Source: Blasia pusilla (Eukaryota; Marchantiophyta; Marchantiopsida; Blasiales). Taken from it: a stretch of DNA of 64,000 nt. Made by a program: the position numbers and the translations under genes. The notes beneath the pieces were generated by a model, which was not told the DNA's origin, made no database searches, and saw only the letters and a program-made list of their open reading frames with translations. The stretch lies in NCBI GenBank assembly GCA_050084515.1, contig CM114271.1:16492001-16556000 (forward strand). The letters run 5' to 3'. Below, piece by piece: positions 9,194 through 20,516 of this stretch. The number at the start of each line of letters is the position of its first letter. Position 1 is the first letter of the stretch.

Positions 9194-10754
9194 GATGACC
9201 CTCGTGCCCTTCTCACCCGATCACTCTTGCCTCGCGAGTAATCCCTCAATCACTCATCCCAAACATGCGGCACTCGATCTACACTCTCCCTCCGCGAGAC
9301 ATGTAACGTGCGGCAATAAGCGGCGTGGTGGGGCAAATCGACCACGCTATCATTTCATCGATAACCTACCCTCAACTCCGGACATCCCACACAGGTCTAT
9401 GTCCCCTAAACCACATACATAAATGATGCTCTCAACATCCACACACCCAGTATCCCCAAATAAACTAACCAAATCCCAGAATCCCTCACACGTGCAGGGT
9501 AAAGGACCAGAATGGGTAACCTGAACACATGTCAATGTCGCTCCTCAGCAAATGCAAATCTCGACCCCAACTCGGTCATGGAGAAACTCCTCCAATCAGC
9601 AAGTCATACTCCTCCCGTACTGACGTTGCTCAAAACTCCTCGATAGACGGTGCGGTTCCAACGGAACGGTACGGCGTTGCAGGCGGCACGGAACGGCTAC
9701 GAACGGCACCGCCCTCGATGATGGATGCGGCACTCGGCGCCATACCCTCCTCAATCAACAATAAACCCACACTTTGCTCCATAATGCCGGAGCGGCTCCG
9801 CGATCAACACGGTGCGGTGTGGCCACGAGCGGCACGACGCGGCAATCGGCGACGCGTTGCGGCTACGGGCGTCACGGCACGGTACCCGATCGTCGTTGAG
9901 CGGCTACCAATCACAACATAGCAGCATGAAATCAAAACTTAAACACTATAACAAGAGGTCATATGCCATCACATGTTGATGACAGTGGCGGCCAAAACAA
10001 AATACGTGATGGCGACGCAAGTCTGAGAATCAACGAACGTTGTGGAAGACCCTCCACTCCGTAACGGCGAAAATGGCAACCAAGGGTGGACAACGGACGG
10101 TGGACCATTGACGGTGATGGTTGACCATTGATGGTGACGGCCGAACGGTGATGGTGATGGCGATTTTGATGGTTGACGATGACTATGATTGATCATGTGG
10201 CGGCTGGTTTAGGTTTTGCACAATTTAACCCTAAAAATCGCCTAGCAATGGCAGTTTTCAAGATTGATCATAACTTTTTGCTCGCAACTCCAAATTGCGC
10301 ATTGTTTGTTGCACAGCGTGCACAACTTCACAATCTACGCCAACATCCAGAAAAATTGGAAATTCCAGTAAAAACTGACGGGGATTGTCGTAAAGCCCAA
10401 TGTCTCTTTCTCCTACACAAAATTCGGCAGCACTTCCGCGCTGATTTCTCCCAACAAAAATGTAAAACCTATAAAAATGCAAATCAGCAAGCGACATGAA
10501 GCTCCCAAAAGCACCGGAATGGGGCAACCCGCCCCCATACTCAATCCCTATCAGAAATTGGGCAGCGCTTCCGCGCGCCACTCTTCCACATGAAAAATCG
10601 GCAAATGCAAAGAACAATCCAAGCAACCCTTGCTCCGCTGAGCACTCCCATGAGCCGTTGAACGGAGAACACGGTCCCCAACCTGCAAAAACAGTGAATG
10701 ACCAGCGAGCTCCCCCATGAAGCTCTCTCACTCTCTCATTCTCTCATTCTCGCA
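9194..10754 (-). repeat. Putative 5' leader of PHD-gypsy copy 2
   Basis: This non-coding stretch lies between gag and the leader repeat. It includes a GC-rich segment with repeated CGGTACGG- and CGGCACGG-like words (9640-9910). A simple (GATGGT)-type stretch follows (10030-10180). A diverged duplication sits at about 10415-10600, where cggcagcacttccgcgc and gggcagcgcttccgcgc recur. No primer-binding site was recognised. A 157-codon minus ORF (10258-10731) reflects the duplication and looks accidental. Confidence 0.5.
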
Positions 10755-11285
10755 TTCTCGCATTCTCTCTTTGTAAAGTAAGATCCAATCTCTCTCTACA
10801 CAATCTCACACCATAGCTCTCAAAGGTGTGCACTCTCTCTCATGTCAAACCAAACCCACTCTCCTAATGAGAGGCTTGGGTTACACTCACAAGGCAAGGG
10901 ACCATAGCTCCATTGCCTCATGCCAAGAGGTTCAACAAAGAGAGAATGAGCTCTCAAGCTCTCTCTCCTTGGGATATATACCCCTCCCCTCTCCCAAGCT
11001 CTCTCCATGGTAACCTATTCTCCCAAGTCACCTCCTTGGCTCTTGACCTGATTAGGAGGTCAAGGGCCATTTACCAAAAATATAAAGCCGATCATATATT
11101 CAAAATGGTATTTACCTAAAATAGTAAATTCCTCAATGTGGCTCCAAATGAGCCAAAACGAAGGGGAAGCCCGCACTCTCAGGTTTCGGGCCTCAGCAGG
11201 TCATCCTCGACCTCCTAGGCCTGTCCTCCACTACTCTTGAAGACGCTCTACTAGATCTCACCAATCTATCCTAATAGATCGGTGA
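10755..11285 (-). repeat. Leader repeat, reverse copy of 2316-2830
   Basis: Read on the minus strand this matches 2316-2830 over its whole length with scattered differences. It ends near 11285 without the 126-bp LTR that precedes the plus-strand copy, so the 5' LTR of copy 2 has been lost. Confidence 0.7.
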
Positions 11286-13610
11286 CAAAGGAGATATCTT
11301 ATAGGGCAATAAGTCAATATTTTTATGGATAACTTGACTATTAACTTTGTGTGTAACACAAGCTCTACAGTAATTTGAAATTAACATGACATCCTCTTCA
11401 AATAAGCTTATTAGGGAACTCGAAAAGCACAAGATGATCATAAACTAGGTAGGATTATTAGAGATAATAGTGAGAGCTATAAACAACATAAGACAAAATT
11501 TGAGGTGTGTTGATGTTCATGGAGAGTCTTGGTGGAGGTTGCAACAACTAGGCAAAGTCCCAATGATAGTTTCTACAATGATGGTGGATGAAATATTTCA
11601 TCCATTCAAACACTTACTATTCAAACATTTATTTGTTTTGCGAACTACAAGGGCTTAGTAGTTTTTATGATTTGTAGAGTCCAACCTCTACTTCTCCTTG
11701 CTTCACCTTGAAGCACTCTCGACCTTGAACTTTGCAAGCGGAGGACTTAGGTTAAGCCCCAAAGACTCAACTGGTTGCACGTTTTGTAGGTAGCTCACAA
11801 AGTGTCAAATACTAATATAATGAATCGAGTCTCTTCAAGTATGTATTGCCTTTTCTGGAAGCCTCTTTCCTAAAATTTGATCAATCTCTCCAAATCACTT
11901 GCCTATATTGGAGCGCGTTCATTAATTTCTCAAGGTGCATCCTCTAGCTCAAACTTGAGACACCACCAAACGCACATAAGAATTAATTTACCGTTCAAGG
12001 ACTTGAGCAAGCAGGGAGGGAGAGTGTCCCCCTCCCTCCCCTATATGTACTTTTCTAGGGTTCTCTATGGAAATCATACCTTCCCCAATGCCCACATCTA
12101 GCCCTTGATTTTAGCCCTAAACCCAAATGTAGTTTGCGACCCACGAACCCACATTTGACTAGTTATCCAATGGTTTGGCGGAAGCTTCTTGCATATTCTG
12201 CAACTCTCGGATCCCCAAATGTATCTTGGAGATTGGATCCATATTTTATATGTCTCTAGTGTCCATCTCGACTCCCCGTTTGGTGTCTCATAGTCTCATA
12301 CTTGCCGTTCATTGCGTTTAGTGATTAGTCTCGTGGTGTCTCGCCCATCTTGACTACTCACATGTTCCTTGCTCCTCGCCTTGATTTGACGCTTGGCTTA
12401 AAGATCTCAAACCTTCCTTGCCCTGCCTTTTTCCTTGTGAGTAGCTATACCCCTTTCTCACCTAAGGCTAGTCACAAGACGCGTGCACATCTCGCCTAAC
12501 GTTAGTCTTGTGGTCGGTTTCGCCGCTCTAACTAGTCTAGCGACTAGTTAGTCTACATTTTGACTTTGGTGCGTCGCACCAAGGTCTTTTCCTCCTTGGA
12601 CCTGCGATCATGACTCGCTTTTTGGGTCTCCGCTAGCGTGGGGGCCATAGACTCAGTTATTTGTGACGCACCATATCTTATAATTTATATTGTTAAAGAA
12701 ATGTAACTTTTTAATTTTCAAAGAAATACCTCTATTCCCTACACATGGGAGTAGTGCCACATCAAGAAAAGATTTTTATAACACACGCATAAAGATTTTA
12801 AGAAAATAAGAATTTTGGACAACATTATTATCGGCCCATTGCATACCATGAGATGTGTATCTTTGTCAATCCTTTGAACAAAGGAAAGCTTCTTCACTTC
12901 CAAAAGCATCTTTATTTGCCATATGGAAACGGCCTACAAAGAATATTTCCACATCACGGACAATAAGAAAACATTTTTCCAAACAACATGCTCACTTCGT
13001 GCCATGGACGAAGTCCACATAAGTTAATTACTAATTATGATTATCCTCCGCATGACACAAGCCCGGGTTTTGATAAGTCTACACCCTACCATCACCCATT
13101 AGGAAAGTTTGCATGGTGCCCCGGCCTTTGAGAAAAAACAAATCTATCTTGTCGAATATTGTGGCTCTTAAAAATGTGCGCAGGATAAAAAGAAGTATAT
13201 TTTTCCAAAGTCGATTTTCCGAATAATTTATTTTTTTATTGAAAAAACGCGAGTCTGAGAATTTTTTCCCCGGCGTCAGCCAAGTCAATGGCATCGATCC
13301 CCGGCTACCGGTCGTCCGTGAATATATACCGACCGGAGTGTATTTGTTTTTGGAAAATGTTTTATATAATAAAAATATAAAAATAGCGTTGGATGGCGAT
13401 AAATGGACGGCGTTACGTGCGCCGGTGGAGTCTATCTCCACCTGGCGAACATTCTTCCGTGAACCCTCACGATTATAACGACTTTGACTAGAGAGAGAAG
13501 AGCGGTGAATACTGTATATACCAGTAAAAGAAGTGTTTTCCCGTGTGTTTTTAATCAAATAAGTTTAAAAACAGTTTTGTCTCAATAGAGGATATTTTAT
13601 TTAATTAAAA
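11286..13610. other. Long stretch without recognisable genes
   Basis: AT-rich sequence with only short ORFs and no recognisable protein. The part from 13000 to 13600 is more GC-balanced and directly precedes the LINE relic. It may contain the upstream part of that element in unrecognisable form. Confidence 0.5.
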
Positions 13611-15293
13611 ATGCGGAGGTGGAAGAAAAGGATCATAATTGCCTCTCTTCGGTTTCTTACGAGGATTGGTGACCCTCAAGTCGCCTTCGGCATTCTCTCT
13701 TCTTGTTTTGCTCGTAGACCTGGTTACCTCACTAGAACTGTCTGGACATCTAGTCACCTTTCTTCCTATATAGATCCTTTGATAGGAAGCTCATGCAGGT
13801 GTTTGGGGATCTTCTAGGACCCGGCTCCTTAGAGTGCCCCATGGGGGAGTTAGCTCGTAGACAGGCCTCTTGGCCAATTTCTTTTGGTGGAGTAGGTCTT
13901 CTCTCGACCGAGTTAGTGGCGCCCTCCGCTTTTTTAGGGAGTTGGGCCATAGTGGCACCCCTCCTTTGCTCCCGATTTTTGGTTAGAGATAGACCGCTCC
14001 TTCTACACTACGTCTCCCAAATCGAGGATGGCTCTTTCCCACCGGTCTTCACTCACGGCTTGTAGAGATTCCTTCGAGTTGAGGCCGAGCCGTTCTCCCC
14101 ACTTTCTCCTCCTTAGTTACCTCCGGTCGCCTCGGGGCTCCAATCTTCCTTGATGGAAGCCCACTTTGAGGCAGTTTTTAGAGGCACTATGTCCGACGGG
14201 AATATCCCCATGGAGGTTAGGGCCCGATTCGCTCTTGCTCCGAAAGGGGTAGGCTCATGGGTAGGGGCGCGCCCCCTTCTCCAGGCTTTCCGTATCGCAC
14301 CACTTACCTATACCACAGCGATGCGGTTCCGCTTGGGCCTCCCCCAACCATCGGTGGTTGGTTCGACACACTGCGAGTGTCGCCGGAGCCTGGATCCACT
14401 TGGTGTGCATTTGGCACGCTGTCGATTGGGCTTGGGGTGAGGATAGCCACTCACGATGCAGTGCGGGATATCATGTTCAGTATTGCTCGGGAGAGTGGCT
14501 TCCATGTGCAGAGAGAGAGGCACTACTCCATGCGGGATTCCCTCATTCGTGCCGATCTCTACATGACACGTGAGGCTGAGGTGGTTGTGGCGGACGTGGT
14601 AGTCACAGATCCTACGCGGGAGGCAGTGCGAGCCCAAGTGGTGGCCCAAGGGCGAATGCTACAAGGAGCGGCGGCGGCGAAGAAGACACATATCTCTGAT
14701 CGACTACACGAGGGACACATCTTCATCCCCCCGCCATAGAGATGTATGGGGCTATGGGGGAGAGGTTCGACTTCGTTCTTACGGATCGCGCCCATCATCT
14801 CCACTCGAGAAATGGGTTGTCCTTAGCTCTCTGCGATTCTCAGATTGTAGGCAGCGGGTCTCCATAGCGTTGCAGCGTGCCCAGGCTAATGGGATTTTTG
14901 CGGCGGGCTCAGCGTGGGAGACGCGGCGCTAGAGGCCCACTTAGTAGTAGTCATAGCTCTCTTGTTGTTGCTGATATTGTCTCTGCTGTTGGTGAGTTTC
15001 GTCGTTAGGGGGGGGAATGCCCCCTTCTTCCTTTTCTGGTCCTGTTGTGGCCTTCAGGTTTTGACTCTTTGAGTCCCCCTCTTTTGTACTTCCGATGGGT
15101 TTTCCATCACTCGTTTTTATCGAAGTGCATCTTTGTTTATTGTTTCTTCCTTCCTCCCTCCCTCCCTAAGGGTAGGACTCGGGAGAGTGTGGCTCATGCA
15201 ATGCCCGTGCATCTCTCATCGGCTACAGCACCGCCGGTGAGCGGACCGTCCAATTACCGAGCGCCAATAAAGCCGATAATAATAATAATAATC
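13611..15293 (+). pseudogene. LINE (non-LTR retrotransposon) 3' end, broken
   Basis: Frames at 13611-13817 and 13793-14065 match the region after the reverse transcriptase of LINE-type polymerases (SLRFLTRIGDPQVAFGIL; then WPISFGGVGLL). Frames at 14150-14440 and 14257-14739 hold the C-terminal Cys/His module (CECRRSLDPLGVHLARC). A domain with HDAVRDIMFSIARESGFHVQ and IRADLYM follows. A frameshift near 14430-14460 splits this module. The element ends in AATAAA followed by a short (TAA)n tail (15266-15293), as expected for target-primed insertion. The catalytic RT core is missing (5' truncation). Confidence 0.75.
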
Positions 15294-15830
15294 AGGTGAC
15301 GTGAACTCACTTACCGGTGTGTGGAGCAATGATTATTAATCTCGGGCGAGCAATTAATTAGCTGGCGAAGATTGCTCTCTGCTTATGTACCGCCGTTAAC
15401 CCGAGCGCAGTGAGCGACGGTACTGCAGTTAGCTCCGCCTCGTTAAGAAAGAAAGAAAGAAAGAAGTGATCTAATCCGCCACGCGACGGCAGTCGGCCTC
15501 GCCTTCTTATCTGAGCAGCCAAGGGGCCGGTTTCGCCTCCTCTCGCTCGGTGCGGTCGGAAACCGCATCTCATTCCTTTCGTTGCTTTCCTTCCTGCGAC
15601 TGATAATATTCTTCGACGTCCTCGAGTCTAAGGCATTCTATTCCATTCCATTCCCTTATCAAAGTGCCCGCCCAACGATATTTTTCGCGCTGGGCATTGG
15701 AGGGTCGCTCGAATTGAGAAGGGCCGGGACTGCGCGGGGCGGTGTCCAATTGTAGCCGCTTGCTTGGCTTGGGGTCGTGCAGCGGTGTGGAGCGAGCGAA
15801 GCGGTGGGAGGAATTCGGAAGTGCGAGAAA
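15294..15830 (+). promoter_or_regulatory. Upstream region of elongin C
   Basis: This non-coding, fairly GC-rich sequence lies between the LINE tail and the elongin C start. It includes an (AAGA)n microsatellite at 15445-15465 and a CATTC repeat near 15639-15655. It must hold the promoter and 5' UTR, but no TATA box or other defined site can be assigned with confidence. Confidence 0.45.
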
Positions 15831-16275
15831 ATGAGGAAGGAGGATACCGTGAAGCTGATCAGTGCGGAGGGTTTCGAATTTGTCATCGACCGCAAGGCCG
15901 CGCTCGTCTCCAATACCCTCAAAAACATGCTCACGTCTTCAGGTATTAGCCGCCGGGTTCCGAAGCCTGGATTTGTGTCCGTGTTATTTTCTGCTGCCGT
16001 TGATGCGGTGGGTGCTGGAGGGTTGCCGGTGTCAATTCCTTTGATCACCTTGCTGCTCTCGGAACTGCTGGCAAGCAGTCTCGGAGAGCTTTTCTCCGTG
16101 CAGTTCTGCCCTTGAGCGTTTCATGAGATCTTGGAGTTTGTCGACTTTACCAGCTGGGAGGTTTTCTTTCCTGTGGGTCGGATGCTTTCTCTTTCTTTCT
16201 CTCTCTCTGTTTGTGCCTCGCGGACAGCAAGGCACTCCATTCTCTCTCCCGATGTCTGTTGCGACTCCCCGTGGA

Positions 16276-16318
<43 letters not shown>

Positions 16319-17552
16319 ATGCCTTACGCGACAAGAAAACCCCAACTAGGTTCGGGTGCCGTAAGTGGCGCATGTAGCGGGTGAGAAGGGTGAAAAACTT
16401 TACAAAGTGGAGGTTTGGCAGGCGGTGATTGGGCAAGCAGATGACCTGCCCTCATTGCCTGGCTGCGTTTCAACTGCTGAGAAGAGAGAGAGAGAGGGAG
16501 AGGGAGAGAGAGAGTTCCTGATCCGTCCGTACTCGAGATTCGTTGTCTGGGTCGGCTTATGTGTTGTCGTCTATGAAAACGATTAGAGCAGTACCCGGCA
16601 ATCGAAGCTCCATAGACGAATTTCTTTCGTCAATTCAGCGAGATTACCTCTCGTGCACGTTCGCGTAATTCTGGTGGCTCATGGTCCTTTCGATCCCGTG
16701 GACTTTTCAATTCTCATTGATTCATAGATGCGGCAGTTTGCATCATGCGGGAGGACGTGGGGCTTGGCGTGTGGGTTGGCTATCGTCGTGCCGGCCATGG
16801 TCCGGTAGATCTCGTCGTCACCAGCATCTTGTCTTCTGACTCAAGACGCTCGACCGCTCTTATCAAGACGTCAGTAGTGGCGTCTTGATAAGAGCGGACT
16901 TCGAACTAGGGTCGGTTGTACATGCGCGAAAGAAATAGTGTTGCATCTTTTGTCTCCTGAAATGCAGCAACTGTTGGTTGTGAGGTTGAAGTTCCCCCCG
17001 TCTTCGTTTGGCAGGAAGCTTTACTGAGACGGAGTTGGGTGAAGTGAGGTTTCCGGAGATCAGCACACCCATTCTTGAAAAGGTTTGCCAGTATTTCTAC
17101 TGGTCTCTGCAGTTCGCCAGGTTTTTTACTCTTAACCTAGAAGTCCTCATTGTAATCGCTTGGACATTCCCTCTTTTTATTAACAGTCGTATATTGGAAG
17201 GGAGAACTTGCGAGCGCTTGATTTTGGCTGTTTTCTCGGAGTCGGGAGGGAGGGACGTTCAAAACCTTTGATACAATTCTTGTTGCTTCTAGATACGGGT
17301 ATCGACGGACTTAGATGGAGCCATTCAGCTGTTTGCTATCTATGCGCGTTGCACTCAATGTGGTCTTTTCAGAATTTTAATTTTCATGGATTGTAGCTTC
17401 TGAATCTGGTCGTCGTTACCATCATCACGGGCCTGAATGACGAGGGCGGAAAATGGCTGGAACTGTGTTGCAGTGGTAAGGAGACAGAGTTCCATATAGA
17501 ACCGGAAATCACCCTCGAGCTCATGATGGCAGCGAACTACTTGCATACTTAA
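15831..17552 (+). CDS. ELOC: Elongin C (SKP1-like elongin subunit)
   Basis: There are three exons: 15831-15942, 17015-17120 and 17474-17552. All introns are GT-AG and phases are consistent, giving 98 aa, the usual size. The protein has the SKP1/BTB-POZ fold. It starts MRKEDTVKLISAEGFEFVID, continues with VRFPEISTPILEKVCQYFYW and ends LELMMAANYLHT. These match plant elongin C closely. In eukaryotes elongin C pairs with elongin B and elongin A or BC-box proteins in transcription elongation and cullin-type ubiquitin ligases in the nucleus and cytoplasm. Intron 1 (1072 bp) contains (TC)n and (GA)n microsatellites and a perfect hairpin. Intron 2 is 353 bp. The ATG at 15831 matches the family start. 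No breaks are seen, so it is probably functional. Confidence 0.95.
16278..16514 (+). repeat. (TC)n and (GA)n microsatellites in elongin C intron 1
   Basis: A pure (TC)n run covers 16278-16313 and a slightly interrupted (GA)n run covers 16483-16514. The two runs are complementary and could pair in the pre-mRNA. Confidence 0.9.
16854..16897. repeat. Perfect 17-bp hairpin in elongin C intron 1
   Basis: CCGCTCTTATCAAGACG at 16854-16870 is the exact reverse complement of 16881-16897, with a 10-nt loop. Confidence 0.9.
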
Positions 17553-20516
17553 GTGGAGTTCTGCTACGATTGGCAGGCTACGTGGATTTGGATCTGAACA
17601 TTCGCAGAATACTTCGCGCTCGACAGAGGGAGACACGGAGTTCTATCACCCTAGAGAAAAGCAGGTTTCACCATAGCTCTCGGTGTTTTCGATTCGAAAT
17701 TCTCACCCACCAGTCCTTTTCCGGCATGGCGCACACCGTTCTTGAACTGTCGATTCGACTCTCTCGGTTTGTCGGAGAACGTTTCGAGTTTCATCTTACA
17801 CGCGAGGTCGTAGTTAGGTCAGGTGGGCGTGTTGCTTCAAATAAGCACATTTCATTGCCGGCGTCTTCAGTTTCTTGTAACCGGAAACTTTGCAAGTTTG
17901 TATATAATTCCAATTTTGCGTTTGGACTTTGTTTTTCACGGCGCGTGATCCCCCCGATTTTTATTCGAGATGCAAAGAGTCGTTGCTTTCTTTTTGTGGA
18001 GAATATTTTCATGAGGAGTCGGTAGGCTGGAGCGAGGTGGAAAATGAATGACAATTAGTGTTCGTAACGCTCGGACCAATCCGAGACGTCGTAGACAGTG
18101 TAACACATGCAATTAAAAGTTGAGGCACATAGGAAACTTCTCCGCTAGATATGTAAGCAATTAAAGAAATCCGGTTCAGGATTCAATGTTGTCAGTACTG
18201 TTGTCTGCTAACATGGCAGAGTTAGTAGCATACAAAATTCGTGAGTGTAAATATTTTTTTAGCGAATGTTGCAGAACAGGCACACTGGTATTGACGATTG
18301 AATACCGAACGCCTAAACTTTGTAAAAGGTAATTTTCTTCTGAACGGGTAACTTCCATTAACGGCCAGTATCTTATGCGAAGACGAAAGTACGAGTGCTC
18401 ACTTCGCAGGCCTAAACAACGTGTTTTGGACGATTTTCATGCCCGACGACTTCCGTTCTGCATTTACTTGTGGATTTTTCCCCTAGTAGGAGCATCGTAG
18501 CATCTCGTACTGGGGAGCCGATCTTCGAAAGTTGGAAGAATGTTATCTCCCCCCGGTACACCGGTGCATCGTCCAGGTGAGCAGAAGAAATACGTCGTGA
18601 ACTATGATTATCATCTAATCGAGAATCTTCCCACGTTTCCAACGCGATCCTCGCACAGTCAGCCAGTACGGTGAAGGGCGAGAGAACCCATGGCCAAGCG
18701 CGGATAAAAATGTAACGAAAACATGTCTCCAACAGTAGAAGGTGAACAGTGGGAGATGTCGACAGCCGCACATAAATAGGCCATCCATCCTCTTTATCGG
18801 TCGAAAATACAGAGCGAAAGTGTCTTCGCCTTTCCAGGGGAGATGGAGTTTGACTACGATTCTCCTCAGACTCGACGACCACGATGCCACATAAAACCCA
18901 TTCGCCCTTCCCGCGAACCTCCAGTGTCCTGTTTGAAAGCAGTAATTGCTAAAAACACCTACGGAAATACTTACCCACCTATGGGCACATCTCACGATAA
19001 AGCATAGCAGCATGCATCGAGCAGGGAAGAGGAAGAGTTGCTCCGCTCAGCAGCACCATAGTCCAAGGTCTAGTAGCATGGACAGAACAAGGAAGAGGAA
19101 GAGTTGCTTCCATCAACAGCACCATAACTCGCGAAAGAATCTAGACACATGCATGCAGGGAAAGGCGAATAACAGAAACAACGTCTGACGCTCTCGAGAA
19201 CATCCAGCAGCCTCGGTGCACATCGTCGGGGCAGAGGAATTGTAACGGTTCAAATCCTCGTTGGCTAGCGCTACCCTTTCTGCAAATGCTCGTCGTCGCA
19301 GAGACAGGCTGCCAGATAGTATAGTATCCGATGCGTCTGCGGCTCGTAGGAGTCCATGGGGATGACGAGTATACACACGCGTAGACGCTGACGGACTGAT
19401 GCCGGAGGAGGAGACGACGAGTCTGTCTGTTTCCTTTTTCGTCGATGTGAGAGAGAGAGAGAGAGGATAGGAGCGCCAGTTGCCGAACGAATGCCGCCTC
19501 AGGATAGGTTCGCATCTTGTGTCGATCATCGACTGGCCCATGATCGGTTCTCTCTCTCACACACAGAGCACTGGCGGTTGTTTTCTGCCCGAGTCGTTGG
19601 AAACCAGGCCGGCCCCCACCGACTTCCTCTCCGTCTTTCGAATGCACCGCCTTCCAGTAAGTACACCACAAAACCGTGGCTTAGATACTTAAAGGTAATA
19701 ATCAATCGTATAGTTGAGAGGACGGAAGCTCTCTGACAGTGCGCACAGTCGTCATACGACTGACAAAATTGAAGTCTGGGAAGATATGGAAAAGCGGGTA
19801 CCAAGCAGATCTGTCTATAGCTAATCCTCGTGCTATAATACAGTTCACCTACTATAGTTGACATTAACATGCAGTGCCCATTCATTTGATGTGTGGCACT
19901 GTGTGCCTACCACACGAAGAATGAGGGTAAGATATATCGGATATCCTTCTGTGGACAGTGACAGCTTACCTAATAAAGGAACCTCACATGTGGAGAGCAG
20001 CTCCAAATAGTCCACCCCGGAGAAACGCTATGCTATTGGTTGCTTGTTTCTGCGAAAGAACTCGAATCGATGGGGAGCCATGCACACGTGACGAAGATGC
20101 ACCCTTCCCTTCGCAGTAATGCGTTTCTAGTTTTCGCAGAACATCCTGAAACATCGACAGGACTCAAACACGGACTCGCAACCGAAACGGACAAGATGAT
20201 CGCCATTATTATACATAGAATCTTTCGTACACATTAGGAGCTAGCACAATCTTCTCACGGACAATGAGAGCCTCTCACACGCTCCCTCGACAGCAACTGC
20301 AGGTCTTGGGAGTCAGGAATGGTCCAGATAGCAACAAATACTGGGGTTCCCTGGCACCTCTAGCTAACTGCCTGCCGTACTCAATTCTCAAGCGCCTGCA
20401 ATATCCTTGTGAAGGCCAGATTGAATGAATGAGAAGCAGGAGATCAATTGATGCTCAACCCCGTGACTGCCTATTCCGCCAAAACGATTCCGGGTTCCTT
20501 GAAACTACCGAAAACA
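17553..20516. other. Convergent intergenic region between elongin C and SEX4
   Basis: The 3' ends of both genes face this 3-kb stretch, so it holds both 3' UTRs. ORFs such as minus 19141-19671 and plus 17570-18025 have no recognisable family and look accidental. A 66-bp tandem duplication lies at 19010-19141 and a short (GA)n run near 19450. Confidence 0.55.
19010..19141 (+). repeat. 66-bp tandem duplication
   Basis: Two diverged units (19010-19075 and 19076-19141) each contain GGAAGAGGAAGAGTTGCT followed by a CAGCACCATA motif. Confidence 0.8.

Larger units (their letters stand above)
4697..11285 (-). mobile_element. PHD-gypsy family copy 2, deletion derivative
   Basis: Reading from high to low coordinates, this copy has leader (11285-9194), gag with a zinc knuckle (9193-7651), protease (about 6975-6610), the end of the reverse transcriptase and RNase H (about 6610-5900), and integrase (5566-4697). 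It is truncated at both ends. The left break at 4697 falls just before the PHD-bearing tail, and neither LTR is present. The palm and fingers of the reverse transcriptase are missing, so it could only have moved in trans. Confidence 0.88.

Noticed and set aside
10258-10731. 157-codon minus ORF as a gene upstream of gag
   Set aside because: It contains a diverged internal duplication (GSAAQF and GSAAEF segments) but no known domain. It lies in the leader of the gypsy element.
19245-19275. tRNA T-arm
   Set aside because: GGTTCAAATCC looks like a T-loop, but the stem does not pair and no tRNA body lies upstream.
19141-19671. 176-codon minus-strand ORF between elongin C and SEX4
   Set aside because: No family resemblance. 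It overlaps other ORFs and lies in the 3' UTR zone of two convergent genes.
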